NCBI GenBank assembly: GCA_028456385.1
Contig: JALNQF010000030.1
Location: forward strand, 124,001-188,000
From: Ophiosphaerella korrae
Lineage: Eukaryota > Ascomycota > Dothideomycetes > Pleosporales > Phaeosphaeriaceae
Reading direction: 5' to 3'
Length of the DNA stretch: 64,000 bases
Shown: positions 30,725 through 41,450 of the stretch, one piece after another
Layout: every line of letters starts with the position of its first letter
Numbering within the stretch: position 1 is the stretch's first letter
Program-made: the position numbers and the translations under genes
Notes under the pieces: model-generated
The model's input: only the letters and a program-made list of their open reading frames with translations
The model's database searches: none
What the model was told of the DNA's origin: nothing

Positions 30725-33700
30725 TCACGCCTTCCCCTCCTTGCTCTCCATCCCCCAAAACCACTCGCGCAACCTCTCCACTTCCCCCCACTCTCCCTCC
30801 CCCCTCTCCACCCCCGGCCCCCTAACCTCCTCCCTCGCCCTCACCCCCGCAAACACCCCCTTCTTCACCCCCCAAACCGGCCTCCCAAACCGCCACACAC
30901 ACCACGCGCTCTCCTCACCCGAAACCAACACACACCGCCCCTTCTCCGACCGCACCCCAAACGCCCGCAGCAACACCACATCGCCCACCTCCGCAACCGG
31001 CAGCGCAGCCGCATGCGCGCGGAACACGGAGACAGGCGTAGCCAAAGGGTGCGTCGACGCATCTGTTATCGCGAGCGAAGTAAACGCGTGTTTGGCGCCC
31101 GAGGCCGCGCGCGCGGGCAGCGTTGTGCCGGCTATGACGAGGGCGAGGATGTCCGGGGGTGAAAGCATTGTAGTGGATTGCGTGCGATTGAGGAAGTAAG
31201 GGAGGGAGGAGAGCGGGGTGTAGTATGCGAGCGGGGTGGAAAGGCCGATGGTTGGGGCCGTGATTTGTGTGTCGGTGACGGATTCGGCAAAGGAGAGGTT
31301 TGCCGATGTGGATTGTGTGAGTTGAGGCGTTATGGGGAGGGGGTCGGTGGGGGTCGGGGTGGGGGCGGAGGTGAAGGTAGGGTTTGGATTTGGGTCTAGG
31401 GTTTGCTGAGATGGGTCTGGGGTGAGGAGGGAGTTGGCGGGCATGGTTGGGTGTGCGGTTGAGGCGGGTGCTTGAGCTGAGGGTGGGGGCGAGCTTCGTA
31501 CGATCTCGTCGATGTCGATGTCGACGGGCGCAAGAGGTGAGTGTTGGAGGTGATGTTCGGCTTTGCTTTCACCAGGGAGTGCGGCATCGTGCGCTACTTG
31601 ACTAGCTTTGGGTGTATTCTCGCGAGAAAAGTTCTCGGCACTCCGGGGCGGACTTGACGAGACGTATGTATGCTGTCTTGTTGCGCGTATCACACGGGGA
31701 CTAGATGATGCCCTTGTTGTCGAGCCTGCTGAGCGAAGCCGTCGATTCGGACTACTAACTGGTGAGAACTGCAGTCGAGCAGGCTTCTCGATCGACGCAT
31801 CAACTTGTGAACGCCCATATTTCCACTTAATTTTCGCGCTTATTTCGGGTGCAGTCGATGGAGGCGGCTTCAACGTTGCGGTATCATCATCTGGCCCACC
31901 CTGAACCACAGGATCGCTGAAATTAGTAAACATATTCCAGTCATCCGAGTACTTGGCAGTCGACAGAGAGTCGGAGCGGAGACTCTCTTCTTCAGAGTCT
32001 TTTACAAAGGACACGTTGGAGTATTTTCCCTGGGAGGCACCGAGCTCTTGAGAAGAATCAAAGTTAGGCATTAAAGTATCTGGATCGTTTAGCTGTGAGC
32101 TGTCGATATCAGGAACAGCATCCACGCTGCGCTGTGATAAGTGCTTGCGCGAGGTTTTTCGTGTAGCAGGAGTAGGTACATGTGTGCTTTTGGCAGGAGA
32201 GTATAGCTTGGATTGCGAGCGCAGACTGTAGGGTGAGGTCTGAGTCGCCTCTTGTGAAGAGGACATGGTGGACCTAGTTCGTGTTATCGATGGCGAGAGA
32301 TTGTTTCCAGCGAGTGGAGTCGCCGATGCCTTTGATCTTTTTGATTTAGTCGTACGTTTAGGGATCGGATGGATTTCCTGTGCGGGTGAATTGGACGCTT
32401 TAGTTTTCGATCTGGTATTCCTTGCAGGTCCTGTGGCAGGTACGGCAATAGTGTGTAATTCTCCAAGCTTATGACCTTTGGGAACATCAATCAAGATTTG
32501 ACCAGGCGGTCCATCAAATGCCTCATCAGGTGTATTTTGCTTCTCTTGCGTATCTGCCTCTCCTGGAAGAAAAATTGAATCCTCCTCAATCGACTCCATC
32601 TTGATATCTGGATGATGCTCCTCCACGCGCTGATCATGTTGCGTCAAACCGAACATCTCCTCATCCTGAATACCATCCCCTTGGCTGTCCACCTCTGTCT
32701 CCGGTATAGTCCCCATTTCCTGTTGGATAGGAGTGTGAGCAACGGCTTGTTCCACTGTGTTTGTAGCAAGGTCTAAAGTGACAGGCGGGGAATCCATGGC
32801 TAAAAAATCACTATTTTCTTCCATGGTGTCTGGATGAACTGGCACGCTGTCTAAGGATATCAGATCCTGTCCCGGGATGACTTCTGCTATAGTATCGTCC
32901 ACGTCCAAATTGTACTTTGGGGGCTTTGAAAGCGTTTTTTCAATATCGCTGTTGTCAGAAGGTGAGCCCAAGTCCACTACTACGGAAGCCGTGGCGGACT
33001 CTTGAGTGCTGGATACCGCACTATAAACTTGGGCTAAGTCTTCCTGCTCATTCAGTGTCAGCTCCTCGTCTGTCTGCTCGCCAGGCGCGTGTATTGCCTC
33101 GAGGGGTGATTCTGAAATTTCGTTGGTGCTGGCACGTTTTTCGTTATCGTCAAAGACCTTGGCCTGTAGAACTTCATCCGCCACAGCATCATCCTCTTCA
33201 TCACTTTCCTCTTCCTCGTCCTCTTCCCCTGCTTCGTCATCGTCCAAGTCTGAAAGTAGTTCAATAACCTCGGGGCTCTCGTCAATTTCCTGACGCGTTT
33301 CAGCAGTCAGCTCTCGGTTTTCAACGTCAGTCGTAACCACCGGTGCAAATTCCTTTGTCGCCAATGACTCGCAGATTGGAGGCGCTGACAAAACGAGGGG
33401 CTCATCATCTTCGACTGCTTCATTAGGGGCCACACTCTGAGCAGGTACCGGAGACCCAGCCTCCACTGGCCTCGACCACCCCATTCCATCTATCCCAAAT
33501 GTAAACCTAACAGGTGTAAACGCCGACTCATGATCCGGATGGAAAGCATGTGTCCGTGACGAGCTAATCGAGCTAAAGAAAGAATTCTCCAGAACATAGT
33601 CAGCTTCGGGTGGTGGCTGTAGCTCTTGCAGCGCCTGAAGAAGCACGGGCTCTTCGCTGTGCGGCACGTGGTCGAGGAAGGGTGTTAGGGCTCCTTCGCT

Positions 33701-35047
33701 AGCTCCTGGGAAAGGGGAGGGGAGAGGGAGGAGGGCCGAGTCTAGGGGCTGGAGTGTTGGGCTTGCAGGTTCGTTGCCGATGGGAGTGAGAACGCCTGGG
33801 TTGGTGGGTAGTGGAAAAGTGGTGGTTAGAGTGGGTAGAGTTGGAGGCGGCATGGCAAGGGTAGGTACTTCTTCTGGCCTTCCGAAAGGGTCCAGGGTGA
33901 CGGGCTCTGAAGCTTCGAGGCTGGGGCTTGCAATCGTGCTTTGAGTGTCGTGGATGTCTGTGAAAGCCTCTGTTGGGCTGTCTGCTTCTGTGATGCTTCC
34001 TCCCTTTCCGTCAAGGAAGAGAGGTCCGCCCCCATGCGACTGTGTCTCGCTAGCGTTGTCTGTATTCTCTTCGACTTCGGTATTGACTTCAGTGTCGCCC
34101 CCAAAGGCATACGGTGCGTCTGCCGGTGGGATCTCATCAGGGCCAGCATATAGATCGTAGTACTCTTGGTCGCGCACGAAGTCGTCCAAAGCCGGAGCCT
34201 GGGATGCTTTGCTGCCCTCATCCTCTACGACCATTTCAATCGTGCTGTTCTCCTGCTCCTCTTCTTGCTCGTCTGTAACTGTATCTTTTGCACCACTCAT
34301 CGGGTCTGCCGTAGCAGAGAGTATCTCCAATTTCGGCGGAGAGACGGGAGTATCAGGTAGCTGTGTCTGGCGACTCGGCGAGGAATCCATCTCAAAGCCC
34401 TCATCCATACCAACATCGTCTTTCTCTGGCGAAGGCATCCTCGCACTATACGTCCAAGCCTTCCAGTCCCGATACGATTTCCTCCTCCGCTTCTTATCAT
34501 GACTAGTGCCGTCCGCCTCATCCGCCAGAGGATCGAATGGGACCTCAAAGAACGGCCCATCCGACAATCTCGCACGCTTCAGAAACGCAGGCGAAGCCCA
34601 CTGCTGCACGGGACTCCTCACACCACCCCCACGAACCGGTGACCCAGCCACAGACACATCCTCATCTATCATGTCGACCCTCGCAATCTCGCACCCATCG
34701 CGGAGCACCTGCACCTCCACCGTCTGCCTGTACTCAAGCTCCCAGTCAATGCTCCGCCCCGGCGTACTGACTAACCCCTCCTGCACGAACTCGGCGCCCC
34801 TCAAGCTCAACACGACTTCATCGCCGATTCCCACGCCCGTTGTCGCGAGTGCTTTTGCGCTAGGTCCCGAGAAGCGCACGCGTACTTGGCCTTTCTTACG
34901 GCGGAGGCGGAACTCAGGCTCGGCGAGGAGAAGAGCAAATTGGCGCTGGGAGGACGAGTAGGGCCAGATGAGGGTGACAGCAGCTTTGAAGGTCGAGTCG
35001 GGTGAGGGAAGCGACGGGACGAGGTCGGCAATATGTAGCGTAGTCAT
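30725..35047 (-). CDS. Telomeric ssDNA-binding Cdc13/POT1-like protein
   Basis: An intact single-exon protein of 1440 residues. The first 140 residues look like an OB fold of the telomere single-strand-binding type (FKAAVTLIWPYSSSQRQFAL, then VRVRFSGPSAKAL and GIGDEVVLSLRGAEF). A very long, acidic and Ser-rich disordered middle follows, with many SP/TP and SQ/TQ sites that could be CDK or ATM/ATR targets. At the C-terminus a second OB-like domain is seen from about residue 1300 (LSPPDILALVIAGTTLPARA, VGDVVLLRAFGVRSEKGRCV, then the Trp-rich AWCVWRFGRPVWGV). Two OB folds separated by a disordered linker fit fungal end-protection proteins related to Cdc13 or POT1. The assignment rests on fold resemblance by eye; another OB-fold DNA-binding protein is possible. 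Confidence 0.6.
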   Translation of the reverse strand: MTTLHIADLVPSLPSPDSTFKAAVTLIWPYSSSQRQFALLLAEPEFRLRRKKGQVRVRFSGPSAKALATTGVGIGDEVVLSLRGAEFVQEGLVSTPGRSIDWELEYRQTVEVQVLRDGCEIARVDMIDEDVSVAGSPVRGGGVRSPVQQWASPAFLKRARLSDGPFFEVPFDPLADEADGTSHDKKRRRKSYRDWKAWTYSARMPSPEKDDVGMDEGFEMDSSPSRQTQLPDTPVSPPKLEILSATADPMSGAKDTVTDEQEEEQENSTIEMVVEDEGSKASQAPALDDFVRDQEYYDLYAGPDEIPPADAPYAFGGDTEVNTEVEENTDNASETQSHGGGPLFLDGKGGSITEADSPTEAFTDIHDTQSTIASPSLEASEPVTLDPFGRPEEVPTLAMPPPTLPTLTTTFPLPTNPGVLTPIGNEPASPTLQPLDSALLPLPSPFPGASEGALTPFLDHVPHSEEPVLLQALQELQPPPEADYVLENSFFSSISSSRTHAFHPDHESAFTPVRFTFGIDGMGWSRPVEAGSPVPAQSVAPNEAVEDDEPLVLSAPPICESLATKEFAPVVTTDVENRELTAETRQEIDESPEVIELLSDLDDDEAGEEDEEEESDEEDDAVADEVLQAKVFDDNEKRASTNEISESPLEAIHAPGEQTDEELTLNEQEDLAQVYSAVSSTQESATASVVVDLGSPSDNSDIEKTLSKPPKYNLDVDDTIAEVIPGQDLISLDSVPVHPDTMEENSDFLAMDSPPVTLDLATNTVEQAVAHTPIQQEMGTIPETEVDSQGDGIQDEEMFGLTQHDQRVEEHHPDIKMESIEEDSIFLPGEADTQEKQNTPDEAFDGPPGQILIDVPKGHKLGELHTIAVPATGPARNTRSKTKASNSPAQEIHPIPKRTTKSKRSKASATPLAGNNLSPSITRTRSTMSSSQEATQTSPYSLRSQSKLYSPAKSTHVPTPATRKTSRKHLSQRSVDAVPDIDSSQLNDPDTLMPNFDSSQELGASQGKYSNVSFVKDSEEESLRSDSLSTAKYSDDWNMFTNFSDPVVQGGPDDDTATLKPPPSTAPEISAKIKWKYGRSQVDASIEKPARLQFSPVSSPNRRLRSAGSTTRASSSPRVIRATRQHTYVSSSPPRSAENFSRENTPKASQVAHDAALPGESKAEHHLQHSPLAPVDIDIDEIVRSSPPPSAQAPASTAHPTMPANSLLTPDPSQQTLDPNPNPTFTSAPTPTPTDPLPITPQLTQSTSANLSFAESVTDTQITAPTIGLSTPLAYYTPLSSLPYFLNRTQSTTMLSPPDILALVIAGTTLPARAASGAKHAFTSLAITDASTHPLATPVSVFRAHAAALPVAEVGDVVLLRAFGVRSEKGRCVLVSGEESAWCVWRFGRPVWGVKKGVFAGVRAREEVRGPGVERGEGEWGEVERLREWFWGMESKEGKA

Positions 35048-35283
35048 TGTTGCGGCGCATGCGCAGCTAATGTTAGAGGATCTGCATGGCCGGAGCGTGT
35101 GTTGCGAAGAGAATTAAATCGTGGTGTGAATGCGTTGGCATTGCAATGGGTCGCTCACGAGACGTGGGCACGCCCTTGGTCGTTGCTTGACGCTAGCGGC
35201 GGCTTCTACTTCACCTCCGACAAAGACTGCAACCGATTGCCAACACTGACCAGCTATTTCTTGCCCTACATCAACACACCAGA
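35048..35283. promoter_or_regulatory. Compact divergent promoter of the Cdc13-like gene and UBC7
   Basis: Only 236 bases separate the two start codons, which face away from each other. The UBC7 side is C/T-rich with CAACAC just before its ATG. Shared control is inferred from spacing alone. Confidence 0.5.
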
Positions 35284-35850
35284 ATGGCGTCCTCCGCTTC
35301 CAAACGCCTGTTCAAGGAATACAAATCTCTCTCTTCGGACCCTCCAGAGGGCATCACTGCAGGCCCCATATCCGAGGACGACATGTTTGTCTGGGAAGCC
35401 CTGATTCAAGGCCCGGAAGACACGCCCTTTGAAGGTGGCGTCTTCCCTGCCGAACTAAAATTCCCCAAAGACTACCCTTTGGCGCCGCCCAAGATGAAGT
35501 TCGTCGTCGACATGTGGCACCCAAACGGTACGTTTTCGTAACCAAGCATAATCAGTGGCAAATGTGTAAGACGTTGATGTATGCTAAGTGTTGTAGTCTA
35601 TCCAAATGGTGAAGTCTGTATATCGATTCTTCATCCGCCAGGGGATGACCCGTTGCAGTATGAGCATGCTTCGGAGCGGTGGTCGCCAATTCAAAGCGTA
35701 GAGAAGATCCTGATCAGTGTAATGAGCATGTTAGCCGAGCCGAATGATGAGTCGCCTGCAAATGTAGATGCGGCGCGTATGTGGAGGGAAAAGCGAGAGG
35801 AGTATGAGAAGATTGTGAGGCAGAATGTTAGAAAGAGTCTAGGGCTGTGA
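35284..35850 (+). CDS. UBC7: Ubiquitin-conjugating enzyme E2, UBC7/UBE2G2 type
   Basis: Two exons, 35284-35527 and 35597-35850, around a 69-base intron (donor GTACGT, acceptor TTGTAG). The product is 165 residues, the same length as yeast Ubc7. The E2 core runs through [20 protein letters not shown], with the active-site Cys at residue 89. After it comes the extra acidic loop ([15 protein letters not shown]) that marks the UBC7/UBE2G2 subfamily and the CDC34 group. The C-terminal helices ([19 protein letters not shown]) are intact. In yeast this E2 is recruited to the ER membrane by Cue1 and works with Hrd1 and Doa10 in ER-associated degradation. That role is inferred from the subfamily. Confidence 0.96.
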
Positions 35851-35980
35851 TGAGCGGTAAATGAGGAATATGAGCAGTACGCTAGTTATAGTTCACGTTA
35901 TCATGCATGGTAGGCGTTCTTTGGATGATAGGAACAAGGTTGGTTACGATACAATTTAGATGCTGGATCTCTGCCCATCA

Positions 35981-37257
35981 TTAGACAACCTCTAGCCCAA
36001 AAGCCTCCCCAAACCCATTGTACGCTACGCCTCGGAAATTCCATTGTGAGGACCTCTCTTGCGTATTCCCAGCCTTATCGGTTGCGCGACTAAACACTCT
36101 AACGTCCTTGCCCTTCTCTACCTTAACTTTGGCCTTCCAAAGACACCATGCCCACTTCAGCTCGGCATCAGTCCTTTCTTGATCCCGGATCAAATCGGCA
36201 AGCATCCAAGTCTTGCCATCGTCAACACTAACCTCAACCTTGACAATCGGCCCATCCGCTCCACTCGGCAGCGCATATCCCTTAACCTCAATCGCCCCAT
36301 CTGCATCTCGCTCTACCTTAGAGTTGGACTTGGGAACCCCCACAACACTATTCACAGGCATATCCTGCAATGACTCACACTTACCCCACCACTGCGCTGC
36401 CTTCTCTTTGCAGTCAGCCTCTGGAGGCAAAATCTTGTAGTCATGTTGCTGGTAGTAACTTTCTGACTCTTCCATCTGCACCGTCACACTATCCAACCAC
36501 TTCACGCTCCTCGCTCCCGCAATCCCCGGCGTAACAATTCTCACTGGCGCTCCATGATTCGCAGGAAGCGGAGCATCGTTCATATCCAAAGCCAGCATAA
36601 TGGCGTTCCTAGGATCCATAGCACGGGCTAGCGGAATGGACGCCCCGTAGAAGTTGTCGTCTTGCGTCAATGTCTGGTAGCATGCGAATGCAACATGTGC
36701 GTCTTTGCCTTGTTCACACGACAGATTAAGACCTGCCTTTGCGAGAACATCGCTGAGCAAGGGCCCGCTCCACTTGCAGTTCATGACGGCACCATCGTAC
36801 CAGTCGATGCCACACACTTCCTTCAGCTTGGTACGCATTGTATGCCGCCTATTTCCAGCGCACTGAAGAGCGCATATCACACTATGTTGTGGTAAAGCTC
36901 TGAGGTCCTGAACCGAGAGGTCCAGCTCTTTGTGCACGAGCCCATTTATGGCGACCTTGTGTGTTGCGGCGTCGATGTAGGGGATTGGCCCATGATTACG
37001 ATCATAACCGTCGGTGGTAATAAAGCTGTTATGGGCATTTAGCGATGAAACCAGATATATAACGCTCGGGAAATGGATATTTTACCTGGAAACCAGTTTT
37101 TCCAGCTCGGGCTCCCGGTTAAGTGGCTCGGCGACAGTATATTCGAGTTTCTAATACATGAGAGTAAGCTTTGGACGACCTAGTATAGTAACAGGCCAAA
37201 CATAGTGCCGTTTTGGGGTACTGGAGCGCCTGGGTTGGGGTTGCGTACCTGAATCAT
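35981..37257 (-). CDS. Sulfite-oxidase-type molybdopterin oxidoreductase
   Basis: Three exons: a 9-base first exon 37257-37249 (Met-Ile-Gln), then 37150-37086 and 37025-35981. The product is 372 residues. The introns have GTACGC and GTAAAA donors and CATTAG-like and AACAG acceptors, and all phases agree. The Mo-pterin domain holds FITTDGYDRNHGPIPYID and CALQCAGNRRHTM; the Cys at about residue 80 is the molybdenum ligand. GHGAP-like NHGAPVRIVTPG and ARSVKWLDSVTV complete the domain. The C-terminal dimerisation (immunoglobulin-like) domain shows GYALPSGADGPIVKVEVSVD. There is no haem b5 domain and no obvious targeting peptide, so it resembles plant-type, haem-free sulfite oxidase. It likely oxidises sulfite to sulfate, or acts on another small substrate. 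Confidence 0.88.
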
Positions 37258-37634
37258 TGCGGCGGTTGGGGTTTGGCGGCGATGGCGTGATTGTGAAAGG
37301 GAAGGAATTGACGGGATGGTGGGGTACGGCACGTGGGGGGTTAGGATGGTGCGCCAATGTCTAAGACGGCTAGTCGCGGGCTCTGAATCGTGTTGGCACG
37401 ATTGTTGAATTGAGAAATAGCTGCCAGATGCTCCTTACATAGCGTAGAATCTTTTCTCCAGCTCATCGTTACAAAGGCAATAGTGATTTAATACAGTATC
37501 AGTTTTGGAAAGAGTCTTGCACACCAAAGCCCGTTGCATTCGTTTCTGCAAAGTCAACTTTGGCATCAGACCAACCTTCATGAGAGTATTTAAAAAAGAA
37601 GTACCGAAGCCGCAAAAAATCTTCAGACAGCGGT
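37258..37634. other. Intergenic region
   Basis: About 380 bases upstream of the sulfite oxidase gene and downstream of the minus-strand membrane gene. No further feature seen. Confidence 0.5.
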
Positions 37635-38837
37635 TTAGAATATGTCCCTCAACTCCTCCATAACGCTAGTTTTTTCCTCGGCGAGCCTTTTTCCCACCTC
37701 CCTCATTTTCCTGAGCTCAACTTCATGGATCCTTGTCTCCTCCACCAGTCTCACCATTTCCTCCTTCTCAGTATGGATTCCCTGTGATTTCCTCTCTTCC
37801 AATAACTTAGACAACTTTTTAACATCCGCCTCTAGTTTCTCAACGTTTTCAGCCCACTCTGCATATTCTTGATTTATTCTGGATTCGCGTTCTGTTAAAT
37901 ACCGGCGCCGTCTTCGCATGCGCTTTTCTCGTTTACGTTCATGCGAACTCACCCACTTGCTGATATATAGAGTGTAAGTTTCAATCTCTTTCTCCTTACG
38001 GCGTTCCTCTTTCGCATTTATCATCCTGTGGAACCAGAGAAAGACTTTGTTTCTGCGTATGATAGCCGCGATAGGTTTCACCATGGGCCAAGCCATACCA
38101 TGAACTATCGCTCCGCTTATTAGCAATACGGAAATTACCCAGATGCTCTCGAGGTCGCGAAAGCTGACTATGAACGCGAGCGCGAAAACGGCGAGGAATG
38201 GCATACAGGACATCCAGGTAGTTGCCCATTTTCTGTAATCAGCTGGCAAGCTTGCTCTCAGCCAGACTAACATACGGTACCTCAGTGCCCTCAATAAAAT
38301 ATACGAGGCGATGTTGAATGCATTTGTTTCGACAAAACCAGTAGCCTTGTCAAGATTTGTAGCAAAGCTGTAGCGCTGGCACCTTTCATCCACCATAAAA
38401 AGAGCGTTGTCTTGCGGGAGGCGCACGAGGTACCCAGCAGATGTGATAGCATACAATAACAGCGCGATTGTAACCCCAGGAGCACTGACAACCACCACGT
38501 GCTCCTCCCGTGCTATTGCGAGCTTGACAAGTACCGGCACCATTATTTCTTGAAGTCCAGAATCGCCCTTCTCGTCTAATATGGTCCAATAGTTGGACTC
38601 AAAATACTCCCTGAACGCAGTATCTGCTGTGCTAGTTATCCTGGCTGATCCCTCAATATCTTTTTCGACGAAATATCTCAAAACCAGCAATAGGAGGGAC
38701 GTATTGACGATGCTGGCTATTGCGAAACATATGGTTCTAGTCGCGCTCTCATTGTTACGGAAATGTGCGCCCTCCTATAGGGCCTGACACCACTCTTTGT
38801 TGTGTGCATCAGAAGTGTCTCCGGAAAAACCAAACAT
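37635..38837 (-). pseudogene. Membrane and coiled-coil protein broken by one early TAG
   Basis: From the ATG at 38837 (MFGFSGDTSDAHNKEWCQAL) a single frame runs to 37635, interrupted only by a TAG at 38777-38775 as codon 21. After the stop the frame goes on with a hydrophobic segment (ICFAIASIVNTSLLLLVLRY), so the natural start must lie upstream of it; the next in-frame ATG comes 75 codons after the stop and would lose this segment. Further along are more membrane segments (VSAPGVTIALLLYAITSAGY; FLAVFALAFIVSF; SIWVISVLLISGAIVHGMAW). The C-terminal 130 residues are a long basic, then Glu-rich, coiled coil (HERKREKRMRRRRRYL, EVELRKMREVGKRLAEE). The family is not recognised. The rest of the frame is well kept, so the break is recent, or the true start uses an exon I cannot see. 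Confidence 0.5.
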
Positions 38838-39359
38838 TTCGACAGGAGGGTCAGGCTGCCTCGAGATATAATCCTAAGTGCCTAGGAGGAAGGGGCCCAA
38901 GTGCGGGGTCAGGAGCGAGTGTGACGTAAATAGAAGTAGTGATTATGAATGCCGGCGTTAACTCGCCGAGTTTTTAATAAGAAAACCGGTAGATGAAGAT
39001 GAGAATGATAGAAGTTGAGTAGAAACTGTAGTTTTGAACTAGTGGAGTGGTTGCAGGAGAGGTCTACGAACGATCGCTCGGAGGTACTAGCGCTCTTGCC
39101 CTGCCCAAGTATCAAAGGTGAGTGTGGAAACACTCACGTGACTCGGAAAGGTCCGAGTGAAATCGCCGCAACAGTAAGTGGCAAGGAGCAAGTCTGTATA
39201 CGAGATGTAGGATGCGACTCGCAAGTCATCCTCACTCAGACAACACCAAGACAATACATTTTCCCATCCTAACCACAAGAGAATATTTTCAAGATCCCTC
39301 AATAACACAACATCACATCTCGATCCAAACGGCGAACACATAACAAATTCGATTTCCAT
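38838..39359. other. Intergenic region
   Basis: About 520 bases, the promoter side of the membrane gene and the 3' flank of the NoxC-like gene. Nothing recognised. Confidence 0.5.
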
Positions 39360-41450
39360 TCAACCAAAAACCTCAATCATGAACCGATACTCCACTTTCC
39401 GCCCCTCACTCCGCGCCTTCGCCGTCATCTGACTGCATTGATCCGCAAGCTGTTGCCCAATAACCGGCGGGCCACAAAAGAACACGCCTACGCGCACCTC
39501 GTCATCAACCATGCTACTCCTCCTCACCCTACTAGGCCGCCTCCCATCCGGCTTCTCATTCATCGGCGCCCTGTCCGCCAACACCTTACACATGTCCGCA
39601 TAATGCTCTTCCAGAATGGACTTGATATCCGGACGCCCGAAATGCGTGGGATTCACAAGCCCCGTGATGGGAGAGTGGGGGTACTCGTCAGTGCGGTGTT
39701 TCTCGAGGAGCCAACGAAAAACGTGTTGGGAGATATTCTTGCGCTTCTGCGTGACGTATGTTTGGATGCGGATGTCGAGGTGTGAGTGGTCGAGGTTCTG
39801 TGCGCGAGACACTTCGTTGAGGAGGTCAGAGAACCAGAGGAGGTTGTTCTTGTCGCGGACCATCCAGTGGAAATCGACGCGGCGGTGGTCGGTGTAAGGG
39901 GAGGGTTTGGCGGTTGTGCGGCAGTCGGATTCGGAGGGGGATTGTGAACTGGACATAGTGCGTTCTAGTTCATGGTGTTGGAGGTCAGTTAGGATGCCTG
40001 AGAAGGGTGTTACGCCAATGCCGGCACTGTTTACTGTTAGATTGTACTGAAGGGCCCCTGTTGTGGAGTCTTACCCAAAGACCATGCTATACTCGAAGTC
40101 ATAGAAACGCTGCGCTGGTGCGCCAAATGGCCCGTCAAGACCAATCTTGATCTTAGATTTCTGCCCTTTTTTGGCTAGATCGCGGAGTTGGTTCGTCCAG
40201 TCGCCGTCAGCTTTGATGTGGACCTGCATGCGATTGTGAATGCAAGTTGAAACTGTGAATGGATGCCACTGGAATCGGGACAGCTGCGGGACCTGAACAA
40301 AAACATATTGGCCGGCTTTGTAATCCCATGGCCGAGTTTTAGGAACATCAGCTGTAATAACTACCGTCTCATTATCCAAGAATTCGAGGTCTGCCTCGAT
40401 AGGGCGAAATCCGGAGACTAGACGCCAAACGCGTTCAAAAGTGACCAGGAGCGTGGGGAAAGCAAGCCAATAACCAAACATGGGCCATTGGAGAAGACCT
40501 GCAGTTCCATGTGCCATCATCAAGCCGATGATTGGAAACATGAGAAGATGACCAAGTTGGAATACTTCATAACTCCACTTGCGAACCTGAGGCATGCTCA
40601 GGGCCGTCAGGAGGTAAAAGCAGCCAATAGCAGTGAGGCCAGTCCAGCCCGGAAGCGATCGCACGTAGTCGCCGTAAGCACGCGGTACAGCATCTTGCCC
40701 AATCACAGCTCCAACAGCAGTTTGTCTACCTGCCCTACTACCAAAGACGAATGATCCACTCAAATGGCCGATCGCATGGAGAGTCGCGAAAAAGAGAGCA
40801 GTTATAGACATCTTGATGTGAAATGACTGCGACAGATCCCAATTGACGAACCGCGAGATAGTATAAAAGCGTCTGAGGTATGTCGAAAGCCAGCGTGACA
40901 TAGACAGAATGAGGAAGAAGAAGGTTGGATATAGTACGCCCGCGCAAGTCTTTGCCATGACTGCACCCCATCCAAAAGCCGGAGTGTATACGTCAGAAGT
41001 AAGGTATTTGACGAACTGCCAAACTCCGAAAGCGATCATGAAGGCAGCAACCAGTGCCAGGAACACTATCTCCGGTCCCTTGACAGCCCAATAAGCGCGA
41101 GCCCGTCGGTATATAGACATGTGTTTTAGGTAATCGTCTTCCTCCTCTGCTTCTTTTCTGTCTTGTTCCAAAGATGGGATTTCCCATTTCTTAACACATT
41201 CAGCAAATTGGTCGCCCTTGATGCGGTCTTCACGTGTGCCGATAACACCTCTCAGGAACTCGTGTCGAGCTTCATCGCTTCGTGATTCGTGGTGAAGATG
41301 ATGCAGCTGCGCCTTTGGTGCTATCTCTTTGTAGACATTGTCCAGCATCCGCTCCACTTCCCAGTAGTCGATGTTTCCATTGTTGTCGTGGTCTAGGTCG
41401 TCGATAAACTTCTTAATCTCTTCGTCCGTGAGGTATTGTTGTGAGGCCAT
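39360..41450 (-). CDS. EF-hand NADPH oxidase, NoxC type
   Basis: Two exons, 41450-40075 and 40026-39360, with a 48-base intron (donor GTAAGA, acceptor AACAG). The product is 680 residues. A canonical EF-hand loop lies at residues 20-31 (DHDNNGNIDYWE). The ferric-reductase-like membrane domain has haem His pairs with exact NOX spacing: H211 and H225 (13 between) and H301 and H314 (12 between). The FAD-binding HPFTVST and a nucleotide-binding GAGIGVTPFSG follow, then FFCGPPVIG at the C-terminus. The enzyme would move electrons from cytosolic NADPH through FAD and two haems to oxygen, making superoxide, and be activated by calcium directly. That separates it from NoxA and NoxB, which depend on NoxR/p67phox. 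NoxC is present in only some ascomycetes. Confidence 0.9.
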
